From Ww85 sp963745765 (lineage in GTDB: Bacteria; Desulfobacterota; Desulfobulbia; Desulfobulbales; Desulfocapsaceae): 64,000 nucleotides of DNA. The notes under the pieces are model-generated. The model searched no databases. It was not told the DNA's origin and worked only from the letters and a program-made list of their open reading frames with translations. This document shows, piece by piece, positions 54,801 through 64,000 of the stretch. The stretch lies in the NCBI GenBank assembly GCA_963745765.1, contig CAVUYQ010000020.1, forward strand, positions 92,368 through 156,367. Direction: 5' to 3'. Made by a program: the position numbers and the translations under genes. Each line of letters starts with the position of its first letter. The first letter of the stretch is position 1.

Positions 54801-55814
54801 CGCAATACCTCCCGGGATTCGCTTAGTTTTGCTCCTGCCGGCAGACCTTCAACCTGCCCGGCGAACCATTGAACAGTAGCCAGATCTTTGAGATTGGGAT
54901 CCGTGCTGCGCATCGCCAGAAATATCTTTTCATCACCGGATTGAAATATCTCCGGTGTATCCGTAGGCGTCTTGTTACCATCCACCCGCCGTGCGCAGAT
55001 TATTTCAATACCACCAGCATTTGCCGACACGCCTTGAGACGGGGGGACGGTGGCAACTGCGCCTGAGGCCGACGGCTGATCCTGATTGCTCCGGGAGGAC
55101 GTTACTGGTTCTGCTCCAGCCGGCAGAGCATCATTCCTGTTGGTTTCCGCTGACAGTCTGCTGTTATCAGTCCGTTTTGCTGGTCCTGTTTTTTCAGTCC
55201 CGGTCGTTGAATTCAATTCTTTGTCAAAGAACGTACCGATTACCTCTATCCCTGCCTGAGCGGTCTCGGGTCCCTCGGTGCTGTTAAAGACTTTGGTCAA
55301 GTGCTTCTGAAACGGTTTCCTCACCGGTATTGCCCGAAGGTCGGGGGACTCGGCATTGCTGGAACCGGCACCGGACCGGGCCGCTTTTACCATGAAGCCC
55401 AGCACCTCGTCTTCCTGCCCGGCAACGGAGAAGACAACACGATACCCCCCCTGAATCAAGCCACCTTCCGGAGCCTTAAAGGGGACGAACTTAGTTTGCT
55501 TGACGCCAAGTACAAGCATGTCACTTGCCAACCGCTTGGTGCTGCCACTGTCCTTGCCCGGCTAATGCCTCCCAGAACAGGTTAATCAGAACGCTGTCTT
55601 CATAGCCCGAAGTGACCGCAACCATAAAGCCGTTGGCTCCTGCTGTCAGTTCCTCAACTCTCTGGAATTCGCCGGTAACCAGATCGGCCTGGCGGCAAAG
55701 TGCTGTATCGAGTTTCCCGGCAGCAGCACTTCCTGGAAGAACGATCAGGATGGAGAAGAACAATAGTGCAAACGTGAGACTGAACGGTTTTCTATCTGCT
55801 GGTTGTCCAGACAT
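51866..55814 (-). pseudogene. Large exported protein with two von Willebrand factor A domains, one frameshift
   Basis: About 1316 residues from the ATG at 55814, which has a GGAGG site. A signal segment (LTFALLFFSILIVLPGSAAA) leads into a mature region. Mid-protein segments around ARYLKLVIKSNYGGTRRTQL look like discoidin-type (F5/8C) folds, repeated at RARFIKLRILENNGG. The first VWA is at about residue 840 (NLVLAWDVSRSM). The second, at about 1055, has IELVLDGSGSM with a complete MIDAS DxSxS. The C-terminus ends with a beta-rich domain. The frame breaks near 55553. It would act outside the membrane, probably in adhesion or complex assembly. Confidence 0.8.
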
Positions 55815-55924
55815 TTTGACCTCCGGAGGATGAACCACAAAAAAAGGAGTAACAGGCATAATTACTTTTGCGAATTGAGTATCTTACGGTAAGCTTATCA
55901 TATGGGTACATTGACCACTGCCGT

Positions 55925-57627
55925 CTATTTTTTCGGCGGACTTACGGCATCCAGATCTACCTTCCACTCTATTCTGAACTCTTTGTTTGCCGGCTCATAC
56001 ACCCTTTCATAAACTTTTTTCATCAGCCGTTCCTTGCCTTTTTTGGTGATAGTGATTTCAGCCGGATTCCTCATACCGCGTGAAAGAATGAAATGAGCAC
56101 CATTGATCGGAAACTCGAAATATTTCACCACGGGCACCGGAAGGCCCATCGCCATATAGATTAAAATGAGTCGATTTTTCAGCAAATAACCTTCTATTTC
56201 CTTGACCGGTTCCATGAACTTGATGACCACATTATCATCGTTCCATCTGGGCCTCGAGCGGAATATAAAATATCGAGGGGAGAGCCAGATTGGTAATTTG
56301 ACCCAGCCCCAGACTATCCTTATACAGTTTCGGGAACGGTCCCGGGATAATTGGTTGTCTGACAAGGACCTGGCCCCCGGCCGGAACCTGCATAACCTTT
56401 TCAATATCTTCCCAGAACGTGAATTGTCTTGCATTCCCAAAGATCTCCCCGGTCATGCGGACAGCCCCTCCAGCCGGAACATTTTTGGGGAATCGCAGGC
56501 TGAAAGAGCCTGCTATGGACATGGAATATTTCCAATATGACTGCCCCAGATGCTTAAAGTCAGCAGACATGGTTGCCTTGATCGGCCCTGAATAGACGCC
56601 GCAATATCTGTCGAGCAGCTCATCCGTCAGCAAGGTCAACGCATCGTTGAGAGCACCGACAATGCCGCCGAGAAAACCCTCTGTCCCCTGGGCGGCGCTT
56701 GCCAGCCCTTTGGCACCGAAATCCCAACCGGCGCTACGTTTAGGATATTTTGTACTGAGGAGCAGGGGAATTCCCTTGTCAACCGCGAGATTTTTCACCA
56801 CGCTCATCCCTTTGCCGTAAAAAGCCAGCCCGTTGCTGGCAAAGCGCATCCCTTCAGCGGCCGTATGAATCATATCGCAGATGGAATGAGCCTGCTTCTG
56901 TGCCGGGAGCAGACTTTTAAGTCTTTCTATCTGTTGATCCGCCTCTATAGTCCAGGCAGTCAGCTCATTGACCATCTCCACTGCAGGCTGGCCGGCCAGA
57001 TCCTCCGGCGGGAGGTTCATTGCTTCCAGCAGCATATCCAGATTGGGTTTGATTTGGGATGTTTCCTGCTCCAGCCCCTTCATCCGGGACGCTATCTCGG
57101 CTGACAACTGCATGAAGCCGCTCCCGCTCATCAGAGGCGGGAAGTTTATTGATACTCTCATTGTTTGTATCGAAGTTTTCAGCCAGCACCTGAACCAGTT
57201 GTTCGAACTTCGAGGTCGCCAGTGAACTGACGGAACCGGCCGACTGTACCTGGAATTGTGCTGAGCCGGTTCCCTTACCGACAGGCGATTGAGCTGAAAC
57301 CTTATAGGTACCGGCGACACTCGTCTGCGTAAAAGCTACAGAGAAAGCGCCCTGTCCATCGCATTTCGTCGTCAGGTTAATCGGTACAGGCGCTGTTGAG
57401 GGTGTTCCGTCAGCCGGCGGTTTTTGTGGAGGGATTACCTGCAGAGTGACGACGACATACTCTCCGACGGTAACGGTAGTGCCGCTCAGGGTTACCGTCA
57501 TTCCGGGCAGAGCAATCTGGGGGGTTGCCGTAAGCACCAGCGGGACGCCGTCTTTTTGCTCGAAGGCCTGGGACAGCGCGGGAATCATCGAAAGACAGAT
57601 CAAGAGCAATGAACGTATGAGTTTCAA
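55925..57627 (-). pseudogene. Exported protein of unknown function, two frameshifts
   Basis: Joining three frames yields ~565 residues: a signal peptide (KLIRSLLLICLSMIPALSQA), an Ig-like exported domain (LPGMTVTLSGTTVTVGEYVV), a helical middle with SAEIASRMKGLEQETSQIKP and a long segment around SAGWDFGAKGLASAAQGTEG, and a C-terminal part (FMEPVKEIEGYLLKN). Breaks are near 57140 (removing one C from a CCC run restores INKLPPLMSGSG) and near 56240. Not a family I know. It is immediately upstream of the VWA gene on the same strand and is likely co-expressed with it. Confidence 0.62.
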
Positions 57628-57774
57628 GGCATTTCTCCTGGCGTTGACGATTATATGTTATATTTTTAAATAGTTACATGGCTGACATGGCAAACTATCC
57701 TAACGCGCAGACACCCCTTGGTCAACCGTTTTCTCCACACCCGGCGAAAAGCGATTTTACAGGGTAGCCTATAA

Positions 57775-58172
57775 TCAATCGATCTTTTTCTTTATGTCGA
57801 TGATGGGTGTGCCATCCAGAATATCCAACCCGGACACCTGCAGGCGATTACCCTGAACTGCTAAAACTTTCAGTTCCGAAACCGCAACCGGGTTTGGCCT
57901 GAAGGGGCTGCGGGTGGCAAAAACACCGTGAAGGGGTTTTGACCTGTCCCCCGTGGATGAACCTTAAGAACATCCCGTGCCGCCTGGTGAAGCCAGAAAA
58001 GGACAACGATGGTTTGTCCGGCAGCAATACCATCGAGCGCTTCTTCATATTCAGGAAAAATTTCCAGGCTGCCGACTCTTTCCGACTCGCTGTAATTTTT
58101 CGGCGCATCCTCACGGCTGGTGATATCACCATGCAAGACGCCGACAATCTGTAATTCAGGTTTTTTCTCCAT
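57775..58172 (-). pseudogene. trmO: tRNA methyltransferase TrmO (YaeB family), one frameshift
   Basis: TrmO adds a methyl group to N6-threonylcarbamoyl-A37 of some tRNAs using SAM. The fragments give VGVLHGDITSREDAP, VGSLEIFPEYEEALDGI, TIVVLFWLHQAARDVLKVHP and, in the second frame, GVFATRSPFRPNPVAVSELK and GLDILDGTPIIDIKKKID. Together these are all key blocks of the family, about 132 residues. The break is near 57928, where one missing base would give NPFTGVFATRSP. A stop at 57775-57777. Single lesion, so error or recent loss. Confidence 0.83.
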
Positions 58173-58435
58173 AGTTGTTCTCTCAGGTCGTCACGTTGCA
58201 CACCATTGAATTGCGATACCGCACTCGTCACTTCATCCACCAGGGACATGGGTACATGGGTACATGATAGACATATAGGGGACGCCGCTGTGCGTTGCAC
58301 TACAACTCTGATAGTCATCTTTTTTGTGGTTATACCGGTAACAATTACATTGTTCCTTGTTAACCGTTACCCATAACAATGAGAATAACTTAAATAATAT
58401 GGTCATTCGAGGTACTCTCTCTTCAAGACCCGACG

Positions 58436-59636
58436 TTATCTGATGCGCCACGCCCCGGCCCGGCTGTTTTCCATGACAGTGTTGCAACCTTCCGGTATTT
58501 CGACCAATACATCCGCTATCGCCATGGCTTCAAGCCTTCTCTTAACGGACAAAGGATCTGCAAAAAGAATATCATCCTCCTGTCTCGTCTTGCAATAAAC
58601 AAGCTGAGTCCAGTTTTGCTGTCCGCTCAGTGTTTCAGTCACCATAACACGCAGTTTCGGGGGCAGAAAATCCGCAAAACCCATCAACCGTCGGACTCCG
58701 GGCAGGGCGAGCAGGAGCAGGGCCACATGGTTGGATGGAGGTCCACCCGGCAGGTTGAACACGACCGTACTGCCAATTGTGCCAAGACATGCACCTTTCC
58801 CCGGTCCGATACGGACACGATGAAAAATTTTCTTCATGCCAAGTTTTTCCATCGCCTTAATGGTCAGGTCTTTATCCCCGTCAAGTATACCGCCACAGGT
58901 TATCAGGACGTCAACCCGGGGAACAAGGCGGCCAAACTGCTCATGCAGGAGATCGAAATTATCACGCAACAAAACGGTGGATGCGGATATGCCAAGGCCC
59001 CGCAACACAGCTGTCGCCGTAATAAGATTACTGGCTGTAACCTTGCCGGGAGGAACATGCTCTCCGGGCCAGACCAGTTCGCTCCCCGTTGCCGCTATGG
59101 CAATCACCGGCAACGGGTAACATCGAATCGCACCTAAGCCGGCTGCCGACAATAAACCAAGACGGGCTGGAGTCAGCACATCATCGCTGGCCAGCACTAC
59201 CTGGCCCTGGGCCACATCACGCCCCCGGAAGAGGATATTTCGTCCGGGCCGGGCATCAGCCCTGACGATAACCCGGTCACCGTCAATTTCAGAAAATTCA
59301 GAAGCCACTACAGCCGTTGCCCCTGGCGGTAATCGGAGCACCGGTCATTATTTTTACGGCGGTTCCCGGAAAAACACGAGATGCGCCCGTATCGTCACCG
59401 GCACTTAACGCACCGATTACCCTGAGGATCACCGGGTTAGTCGATGACGCCTCTGCAATATCCGCCGATACCACCGCAAAACCATCTTTTAACGAGCAAT
59501 CAACAGTCGGGCAATTCGTCACGGCGCAGGCATCTTCAGCACAAACAAGACCAAGGGCTTTTTCCAGCTCGACGTCAACAGGCTTAAGCGGCTGAAGCAT
59601 GCTTATATGCTGATGTGCCTCGTGTAGAGAAATCAT
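58436..59636 (-). pseudogene. moeA: Molybdopterin molybdenumtransferase MoeA, one frameshift
   Basis: About 400 residues across two frames. The N-terminal part (ALGLVCAEDA, DGFAVVS, AGDDTG, GTAVKIMTGAP) and the C-terminal part (PPGATAVVASE, GRDVAQG, ATGSELV, NLPGGPPSNHVALLLLALPG) are the expected MoeA blocks. MoeA inserts molybdate or tungstate into molybdopterin. The loop usually SGGVSVGDYD reads TCGGILDGDKD. The frame breaks near 59330, where removing one A restores APIPPGATAVV. It is divergent from wtpABC, which supplies the metal, so functional linkage is clear. Confidence 0.84.
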
Positions 59637-59667
59637 GACAGAACCGTTGTTACGTTAACCTGAAAAT

Positions 59668-59775
59668 TTCACGGGTTGAGACGGCTTGCTAGCCAAGGAG
59701 ACTTGGGGAAGGCTATATGCATAATATGCATTCCCCAAAAGCGACGCGGGATAGCAGGCCGTATCGACTCGCCCG
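59668..59775. repeat. Palindromic element of family B, reverse orientation
   Basis: TTCACGGGTTGAGACGGCTT, AGCCAAGGAGACTTG and AAAAGCGACGC are the reverse complement of blocks in the 22.2-kb copies. The centre has changed (TTGGGGAA with TTCCCCAA). It lies within the divergent moeA/wtpA gap (59637-60152). A partial match (TTCACGAGTTGAAACAGCCT) recurs near 59983. Confidence 0.65.
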
Positions 59776-60039
59776 AAGGGTAGAAATTCTGTCCTTTCAT
59801 CATTGATGCTAAAGGGTACAAACTGTGTCATCTGCATATTTGCAAAAGCACCGAATAACAGCTTGATATGGTTCAATTATAAATGACTATTGTTGTTTTT
59901 ACATGAAATATTCAGGTTAAGGGTACCTTGCATATTGGTCATTGTGCTTCTCGCGATCAGACAGTCTTTCATCTAACACCAGGTTCACGAGTTGAAACAG
60001 CCTGCTCATCAAGAAGACTGTTATGTAGGGTCATTCCAT

Positions 60040-60084
60040 CGCCGTTTATGAGCATATGTTCTTTTTACTTGACCATAAACGGCG
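60040..60084. promoter_or_regulatory. Inverted repeat upstream of wtpA, possible metal-responsive operator or hairpin
   Basis: CGCCGTTTATG (60040-60050) and CATAAACGGCG (60074-60084) form an 11-bp perfect palindrome with a 23-nt spacer, ending 68 bp before the wtpA start. Not the classic ModE site as I know it, but the location fits a tungstate- or molybdate-responsive control element or an attenuator. Confidence 0.4.
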
Positions 60085-60152
60085 GGAAAACTATACATTT
60101 TTCCAACGTCTTTTTTCTCCATCCAGGATATTTGACTCAAGGAGTCGACATC

Positions 60153-61133
60153 ATGTGCAATGTAAAAAAGGTTTTTCGGTTAAGTCTGTTATCTGTTACA
60201 GTGGTCTTGCTGGCCAGTGTTGCCCTTGCCGCAGACAAGGAAAAATTAATTATTTTTCATGCGGGAAGCCTGTCGGTTCCATTTAAAACGATGGAACAAC
60301 AATTTGAAAAAGAACACCCGAACATTGATATTCTCCGCGAGTCCGGAGGGAGCACCAAGATGGCCAGAATGATTTCCGAGTTGGGCAAGCCTGCCGATAT
60401 TATGGCCTCGGCAGATTATGTGGTGATTGACAAGACCCTGATCCCCAAATTTGCCGACGTCAATATCCGTTTTGCCACCAATCAGATGGTTCTCTGTTAC
60501 ACCCCGCAAAGTAAATACGCAGATACAATCACCAGTAAAAATTGGCCGGAAATTCTTGCCAGGCCAGATGTTGTCTGGGGATATTCAGATCCAAATCTTG
60601 ACCCTTGCGGCTACCGCAGCCTCATGGTACTCCAGTTGGCGGAAAAACAGTACCAGATGGCAGGCCTGTATAAAAAGCTGATGCAGCAGCGGAAAAAGGA
60701 ATGGATTCGACCGAAATCAGTCGAGTTGATTGCCCTGCTTCAGTCCGGCAATATGGATTATGCCTGGGAATATCTCTCTGTGGCTGTACAGCACAAATTA
60801 AACTATGTAACCCTGGATAAAGAAATAAATCTCAGTGATTACACGCTCGATTCTTTCTATAAGAATGCCCGGGTTGCGGTGAGCGGGCCAAAACCGGGAA
60901 CAACTATTATGCAAACCGGCACAGCCATTACCTACGGAATTACCGTGCTTAAAGACGCACCGAACAAGGCCGCGGCCAACCTCTTCCTGCAGTATCTGCT
61001 TAACCCGGATCAAGGATTGATGGTTCTCAAGGATATGGGTCAACCGCCATTTATTCCGGCAAGGATCCCCTCCGAGGAGATGAAAAAGAAACTGTCGCCG
61101 GAACTGCAGGCGCTGGTGGAAGTCAAACAGTAA
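60153..61133 (+). CDS. wtpA: Tungstate/molybdate ABC transporter substrate-binding protein
   Basis: The reading frame opens at 59928, but the ATG at 60153 has GGAG at a proper distance and starts a signal peptide (KVFRLSLLSVTVVLLASVAL, cut before AADKEK). The mature part has IIFHAGSLSVPF, SGGSTKMARMI, LGKPADIMASADYVVIDKTL, GYSDPNLDPCGYRSLMV and AGLYKKL, the WtpA pattern for tetrahedral-oxyanion binding, and GQPPFIPARIP near the end. WtpA binds tungstate and molybdate with high affinity in relatives. First gene of the operon. Confidence 0.92.
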   Translation: MCNVKKVFRLSLLSVTVVLLASVALAADKEKLIIFHAGSLSVPFKTMEQQFEKEHPNIDILRESGGSTKMARMISELGKPADIMASADYVVIDKTLIPKFADVNIRFATNQMVLCYTPQSKYADTITSKNWPEILARPDVVWGYSDPNLDPCGYRSLMVLQLAEKQYQMAGLYKKLMQQRKKEWIRPKSVELIALLQSGNMDYAWEYLSVAVQHKLNYVTLDKEINLSDYTLDSFYKNARVAVSGPKPGTTIMQTGTAITYGITVLKDAPNKAAANLFLQYLLNPDQGLMVLKDMGQPPFIPARIPSEEMKKKLSPELQALVEVKQ

Positions 61134-61150
61134 CAGAAATATAATTACCG

Positions 61151-61984
61151 GTGATCCCTTCAAATTTTTTTACGTTTTCAGGTTTACGTGTGATCAGGAA
61201 TTCGACATTAGGTCTTTTTAAACCATTGTGCTATGCGGCCGGCACAATGGTTTTTCTTTTTATTCTCTTTCCCCTTGTTGAGATGATTACCCAGACCTCA
61301 CCGGGAGATTTGCTGGAGACCATGCATGACGAAGAAGTCAAGGCTGCACTAATGCTTTCGCTGTCCTGTTCCGGAGCGGCAGCAGCTATTTCTTTTGTCT
61401 TCGGTACTCCCGTGGCCTATCTCCTGGCCCGTACAAGGTTTACCGGAAAAAAAGTTGTGGAGAGTATTGTCGATCTGCCGATCATGATTCCCCATCCGGT
61501 GGTGGGCATAGCCATATTGAGCCTGGTCGGGAAGAACCACTGGCTGGGCAGGACATTACAGGAGTGGGGGATTTTCCTGTTCGGCACCACTACCGGTATC
61601 ATCTGCGTGCTCACCTTTGTCGCGCTGCCGTTTTATATAAATACTGCCAAAGCAGGATTTCAAGCAGTGCCTGAACGCTTGGAACAGGTGGCAAGGAGTC
61701 TTGGTGCCGGTCAGGGAGCGACCTTTTTCCGCATCACCATGCCGCTGACCTGGCGTCACATGTTGACCGGTTTCATCATGAGTATGGCCAGAGCCGTCAG
61801 CGAATTTGGCGCGGTAATCATTATTGCCTATCACCCAATGATTGCACCGGTGCTCATGTACGAACGTTTTACTGCTTATGGCTTGAAATACTCTCAACCC
61901 GTAGCCGTATTGCTGATTCTCATCTGCCTGATTCTCTTTATTCTCTTACGCATTGCCTCTTCTCCCTTGAGTAAAAACAGATGA
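61151..61984 (+). CDS. wtpB: Tungstate/molybdate ABC transporter permease
   Basis: 277 residues with about six membrane helices. The EAA loop reads EQVARSLGAGQGATFFRITM followed by PLTWRHMLTG. SEFGAVIIIAYHPMIAPVL is a conserved part. The start is unclear: a GTG at 61151 or one at 61190 with AGG upstream; no ATG fits. It follows wtpA by 17 bp and overlaps wtpC by 4 bp. Confidence 0.9.
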   Translation: MIPSNFFTFSGLRVIRNSTLGLFKPLCYAAGTMVFLFILFPLVEMITQTSPGDLLETMHDEEVKAALMLSLSCSGAAAAISFVFGTPVAYLLARTRFTGKKVVESIVDLPIMIPHPVVGIAILSLVGKNHWLGRTLQEWGIFLFGTTTGIICVLTFVALPFYINTAKAGFQAVPERLEQVARSLGAGQGATFFRITMPLTWRHMLTGFIMSMARAVSEFGAVIIIAYHPMIAPVLMYERFTAYGLKYSQPVAVLLILICLILFILLRIASSPLSKNR

Positions 61985-63024
61985 TCAAACTTGCAGGACT
62001 TTTAAACCGTTTCTCCGGCTTTTCGCTGGGACCAATTGATCTGAACATCGCGGCCGGGGAATTTTTTATCCTTCTCGGCCCGACCGGCTCCGGCAAAACC
62101 GTGATTCTTGAATCTATCGCCGGACTCAAACGACCTGATGCAGGCAAGATAATTCTGGACGGTCAGGACGTTACCGCTTTGCCACCTGAAAAACGCGGCG
62201 TAGGGATCGTTTATCAGGACCAGTCACTTTTCCCGCATCTCAGTGTTCAGGAAAATATTGTTTTTGGTCTGCGCTATCAGGGGCAGAGAAAAAAGTCAAA
62301 GAGCAGGGACCTGGAGGCAATTATTGAAACACTTGGCCTGAACAGCCATCTTGATAAATCTACAAAGGATCTTTCCGGAGGTGAAAGACAGCGCGTGGCG
62401 CTTGCCAGGGCGCTGGCAATAGAACCGAGAGTACTGTTGCTCGACGAACCTCTTTCGGCTCTGGACCAGTCTTTTCGCGGAGAAATACAGCAGCTGCTCA
62501 AACAACTTCACGCCGCACTCGACACAACTTTTCTTATGGTCACCCATGATTTTAGTGAGGCTTACTATCTTGCAGATCGGGTAGGAGTGCTGGCCAAAGG
62601 GACTCTTGAACAATCCGGGTCAATCACGGATGTCTTCCAGCGACCAAAAAATAAAAGCGTGGGTGCCTTTATTGGCATGAAAAATATACTAAAGAGCACC
62701 CATAATGGCTCGGCCTGGACCTTTGCGGGAATCCCGCTTGGCCGCGGTACCACATTTTCCGGTGGTGGCGAAATAGGACTGCGGCCGGAAGATATCATGG
62801 TGCAGCAGACGGACAGTTTTCCTGCCGATTACTGTGTGGGAAAAGGGACGATCACGACCTTAAACAGACAGGGATTCGGCTGTATGATGTCGATAGACAG
62901 TTGTGGAGAGATTCTTCTGGTGCATGGAGTCAAGGAAAGTTTCAGGGGAAACGACCTGTCCGTCGGCCAGGAGATCTTCATCGGCTTTCATCCTGCCGCC
63001 CTGCATGTTTTCAGGGATAATTGA
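61981..63024 (+). CDS. wtpC: Tungstate/molybdate ABC transporter ATPase
   Basis: 347 residues: Walker A GPTGSGKT, YQDQSLFPHLSV, signature LSGGERQRVALARAL, Walker B VLLLDEPLSALD, VTHDFSEAYYLADRVGVL. The C-terminal part after about residue 230 (IGLRPEDIMVQ, GKGTITTLNRQGFGCMMSID, FIGFHPAALHVF) is a single TOBE/Mop-like oxyanion-binding domain often seen in these importers. Its start ATG overlaps the wtpB stop. Confidence 0.93.
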   Translation: MIKLAGLLNRFSGFSLGPIDLNIAAGEFFILLGPTGSGKTVILESIAGLKRPDAGKIILDGQDVTALPPEKRGVGIVYQDQSLFPHLSVQENIVFGLRYQGQRKKSKSRDLEAIIETLGLNSHLDKSTKDLSGGERQRVALARALAIEPRVLLLDEPLSALDQSFRGEIQQLLKQLHAALDTTFLMVTHDFSEAYYLADRVGVLAKGTLEQSGSITDVFQRPKNKSVGAFIGMKNILKSTHNGSAWTFAGIPLGRGTTFSGGGEIGLRPEDIMVQQTDSFPADYCVGKGTITTLNRQGFGCMMSIDSCGEILLVHGVKESFRGNDLSVGQEIFIGFHPAALHVFRDN

Positions 63025-63056
63025 TCAGTCATAAAAGGGAAACTCTGTGTGAGCTG

Positions 63057-63632
63057 TTATTTCTTCTTAAATACGGACCTCCAGCCTGTCACCGGCTGCA
63101 TGATCGGGCGACACACATTGCTCACCGCCCCTGCCTGTTCCGTTACATAAAAAGCCTCCGGGTCAAGAGCCAGCGTCGTCTGTAGTATCTTCTTCAGCTC
63201 ACGTCGCCGACAGACCACGTAAAGCTCGATGACCTGCCCGGATTTTCCCTCACCGACAAAGGTGGTGACCGCATTCCCCTTGCTTCGAATTTTATCCGCC
63301 ATCTGATATGAGTTCTTCCTGCTGATGATCCTCAGAATGATGGCCCATGGCTATACGTTTCTCAACCTTGATACCCACCAGGTTGCCGGTGGCAAACCGA
63401 GAGCATAAATGACGCCAAGTGCCGGCTGCTCCGCGACTGTCTGGACAATGGTTGAAACAACGGCCAGCCAGATTACCGACTCAAAAAAACCCAGCCCGAA
63501 GGCCATAGCCGTTCTGCCATGCACAATCGCAATGGTGCGAAGGGTTCCCAGCGACACATCGGCAACCCGCGCGGCAAACACGACAAACCCGTACATCCAG
63601 TCCGTATTTTGAAAAACGCTCAGCATCTCCAT
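63057..63632 (-). pseudogene. UPF0316 (DUF5698/DUF2179) membrane protein, two frameshifts
   Basis: Three frames join into about 191 residues: MLSVFQNTDWMYGFVVFAAR, VADVSLGTLRTIAIVHGRTA, FFESVIWLAVVSTIVQTVAE, then FATGNLVGIKVEKRIAMGHH, and the cytoplasmic part ILRIISRKNSYQMADKIRSK, GNAVTTFVGEG, VVCRRRELKKILQT. This is the UPF0316 architecture: an N-terminal membrane domain (DUF5698) with a C-terminal DUF2179 domain. The breaks are near 63393 and 63339. Start at 63632 or 63626. Function unknown; convergent with wtpC. Confidence 0.8.
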
Positions 63633-63698
63633 AGTTAAGCCGTGTAATTTCTCAACATTTATAACAATTATTAAAGGTACTTGAATAATCAGGTACGA

Positions 63699-64000
63699 GG
63701 AGCCTGTCGGAGAATTGCAATTTACTTTCAGAACCAAGGCATTGCAAGAAAATGGGAAGAGCCAATTTTCAAGCTCAGTGTTTCTACTTGTTCCTTTTCC
63801 TTTATGCAATAAAATTACCTGCATTACAACATCACAACAAAGAACGGGTTATCAGTTGCGGGAAGAAGCGTCAGGGCTGCGTTGACGCAATTGCCATTAA
63901 TTTGTATGCTCAGACCGTATGAAATTTGCTGGAGCAAAGCAGCATTACCGCCGGGATTGGCTGAAGGATATTGGCTTCCGGTTATTCCGCGCAAAGTTCA
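63699..64000. repeat. Possible second family C copy and gene-poor window end
   Basis: GGAGCCTGTCGGAG at 63699-63712 matches the left end of the element at 31614. The matching right end was not found before 64000, so limits are unknown. The rest shows no convincing gene. Confidence 0.4.

Noticed and set aside
63919..64000. A start-like frame (MKFAGAKQHYRRDWLKDIGF) running off the window end
   Set aside because: No ribosome site and too short to judge; may be the beginning of a gene, but not supportable.
1..64000. Phage, integrase, IS transposase, CRISPR array, tRNA or rRNA genes
   Set aside because: None seen on either strand; repeats here are short dispersed inverted elements, not arrays.

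Overview
The window looks like a chromosomal stretch from a Desulfobacterota (deltaproteobacterial) anaerobe, perhaps a Desulfobulbales-type organism. That placement is an inference from gene content: a WtpABC tungstate/molybdate importer with MoeA, paired TIGR04282/TIGR04283-type glycosyltransferases, CoA-based oxidation genes, and intergenic inverted-repeat elements of a kind I associate with that group. GC content is moderate by eye. No rRNA, tRNA, CRISPR array, phage gene or transposase gene was seen.

Positions 1-38.4 kb are a large catabolic island for acidic sugars or related hydroxy acids. Genes include two mandelate-racemase-type enolase-superfamily enzymes, an IlvD/Edd dehydratase, a uronate-dehydrogenase-like SDR next to a galactarolactone-isomerase-like amidohydrolase, several other SDRs and 2-hydroxyacid dehydrogenases, two malate/L-lactate (Ldh_2) dehydrogenases, a LarA-like protein, two shikimate-dehydrogenase-like proteins, a GH88 glucuronyl hydrolase, a Gfo/Idh/MocA oxidoreductase, an FGGY kinase, an iron alcohol dehydrogenase and an MFS transporter. 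A CoA branch (CaiB-type and Pct-type CoA transferases, acyl-CoA dehydrogenase, enoyl-CoA hydratase, MaoC hydratase) could oxidise the products. One intact FadR-type GntR regulator lies in the middle. Between 12.5 and 16.7 kb a TRAP transporter (dctPQM order) and a second GntR regulator are visibly decayed.

Positions 38.6-49.4 kb are different in character: a YgjP-like zinc peptidase, two overlapping membrane SPFH proteins that each carry three tandem repeats of a ~57-residue module, and a seven-gene reverse-strand operon (YnjBCD-like ABC importer, APH-fold kinase, two small glycosyltransferases) in which almost every junction is a 4-bp overlap.

Positions 49.8-58.2 kb encode envelope proteins of unknown role, including a ~1300-residue exported protein with two VWA domains, plus a broken trmO. 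Positions 58.4-63.6 kb hold moeA diverging from wtpABC, then an UPF0316-type membrane protein.

Two things cut across the window. At least five families of short intergenic inverted repeats are present, one with 6-bp flanking direct repeats. At least 16 apparent single-base frameshifts break otherwise convincing genes. Those clustered in the TRAP/GntR block look like real decay. The scattered single lesions elsewhere may be consensus sequencing errors, so I annotate those genes as whole units with the break position stated.
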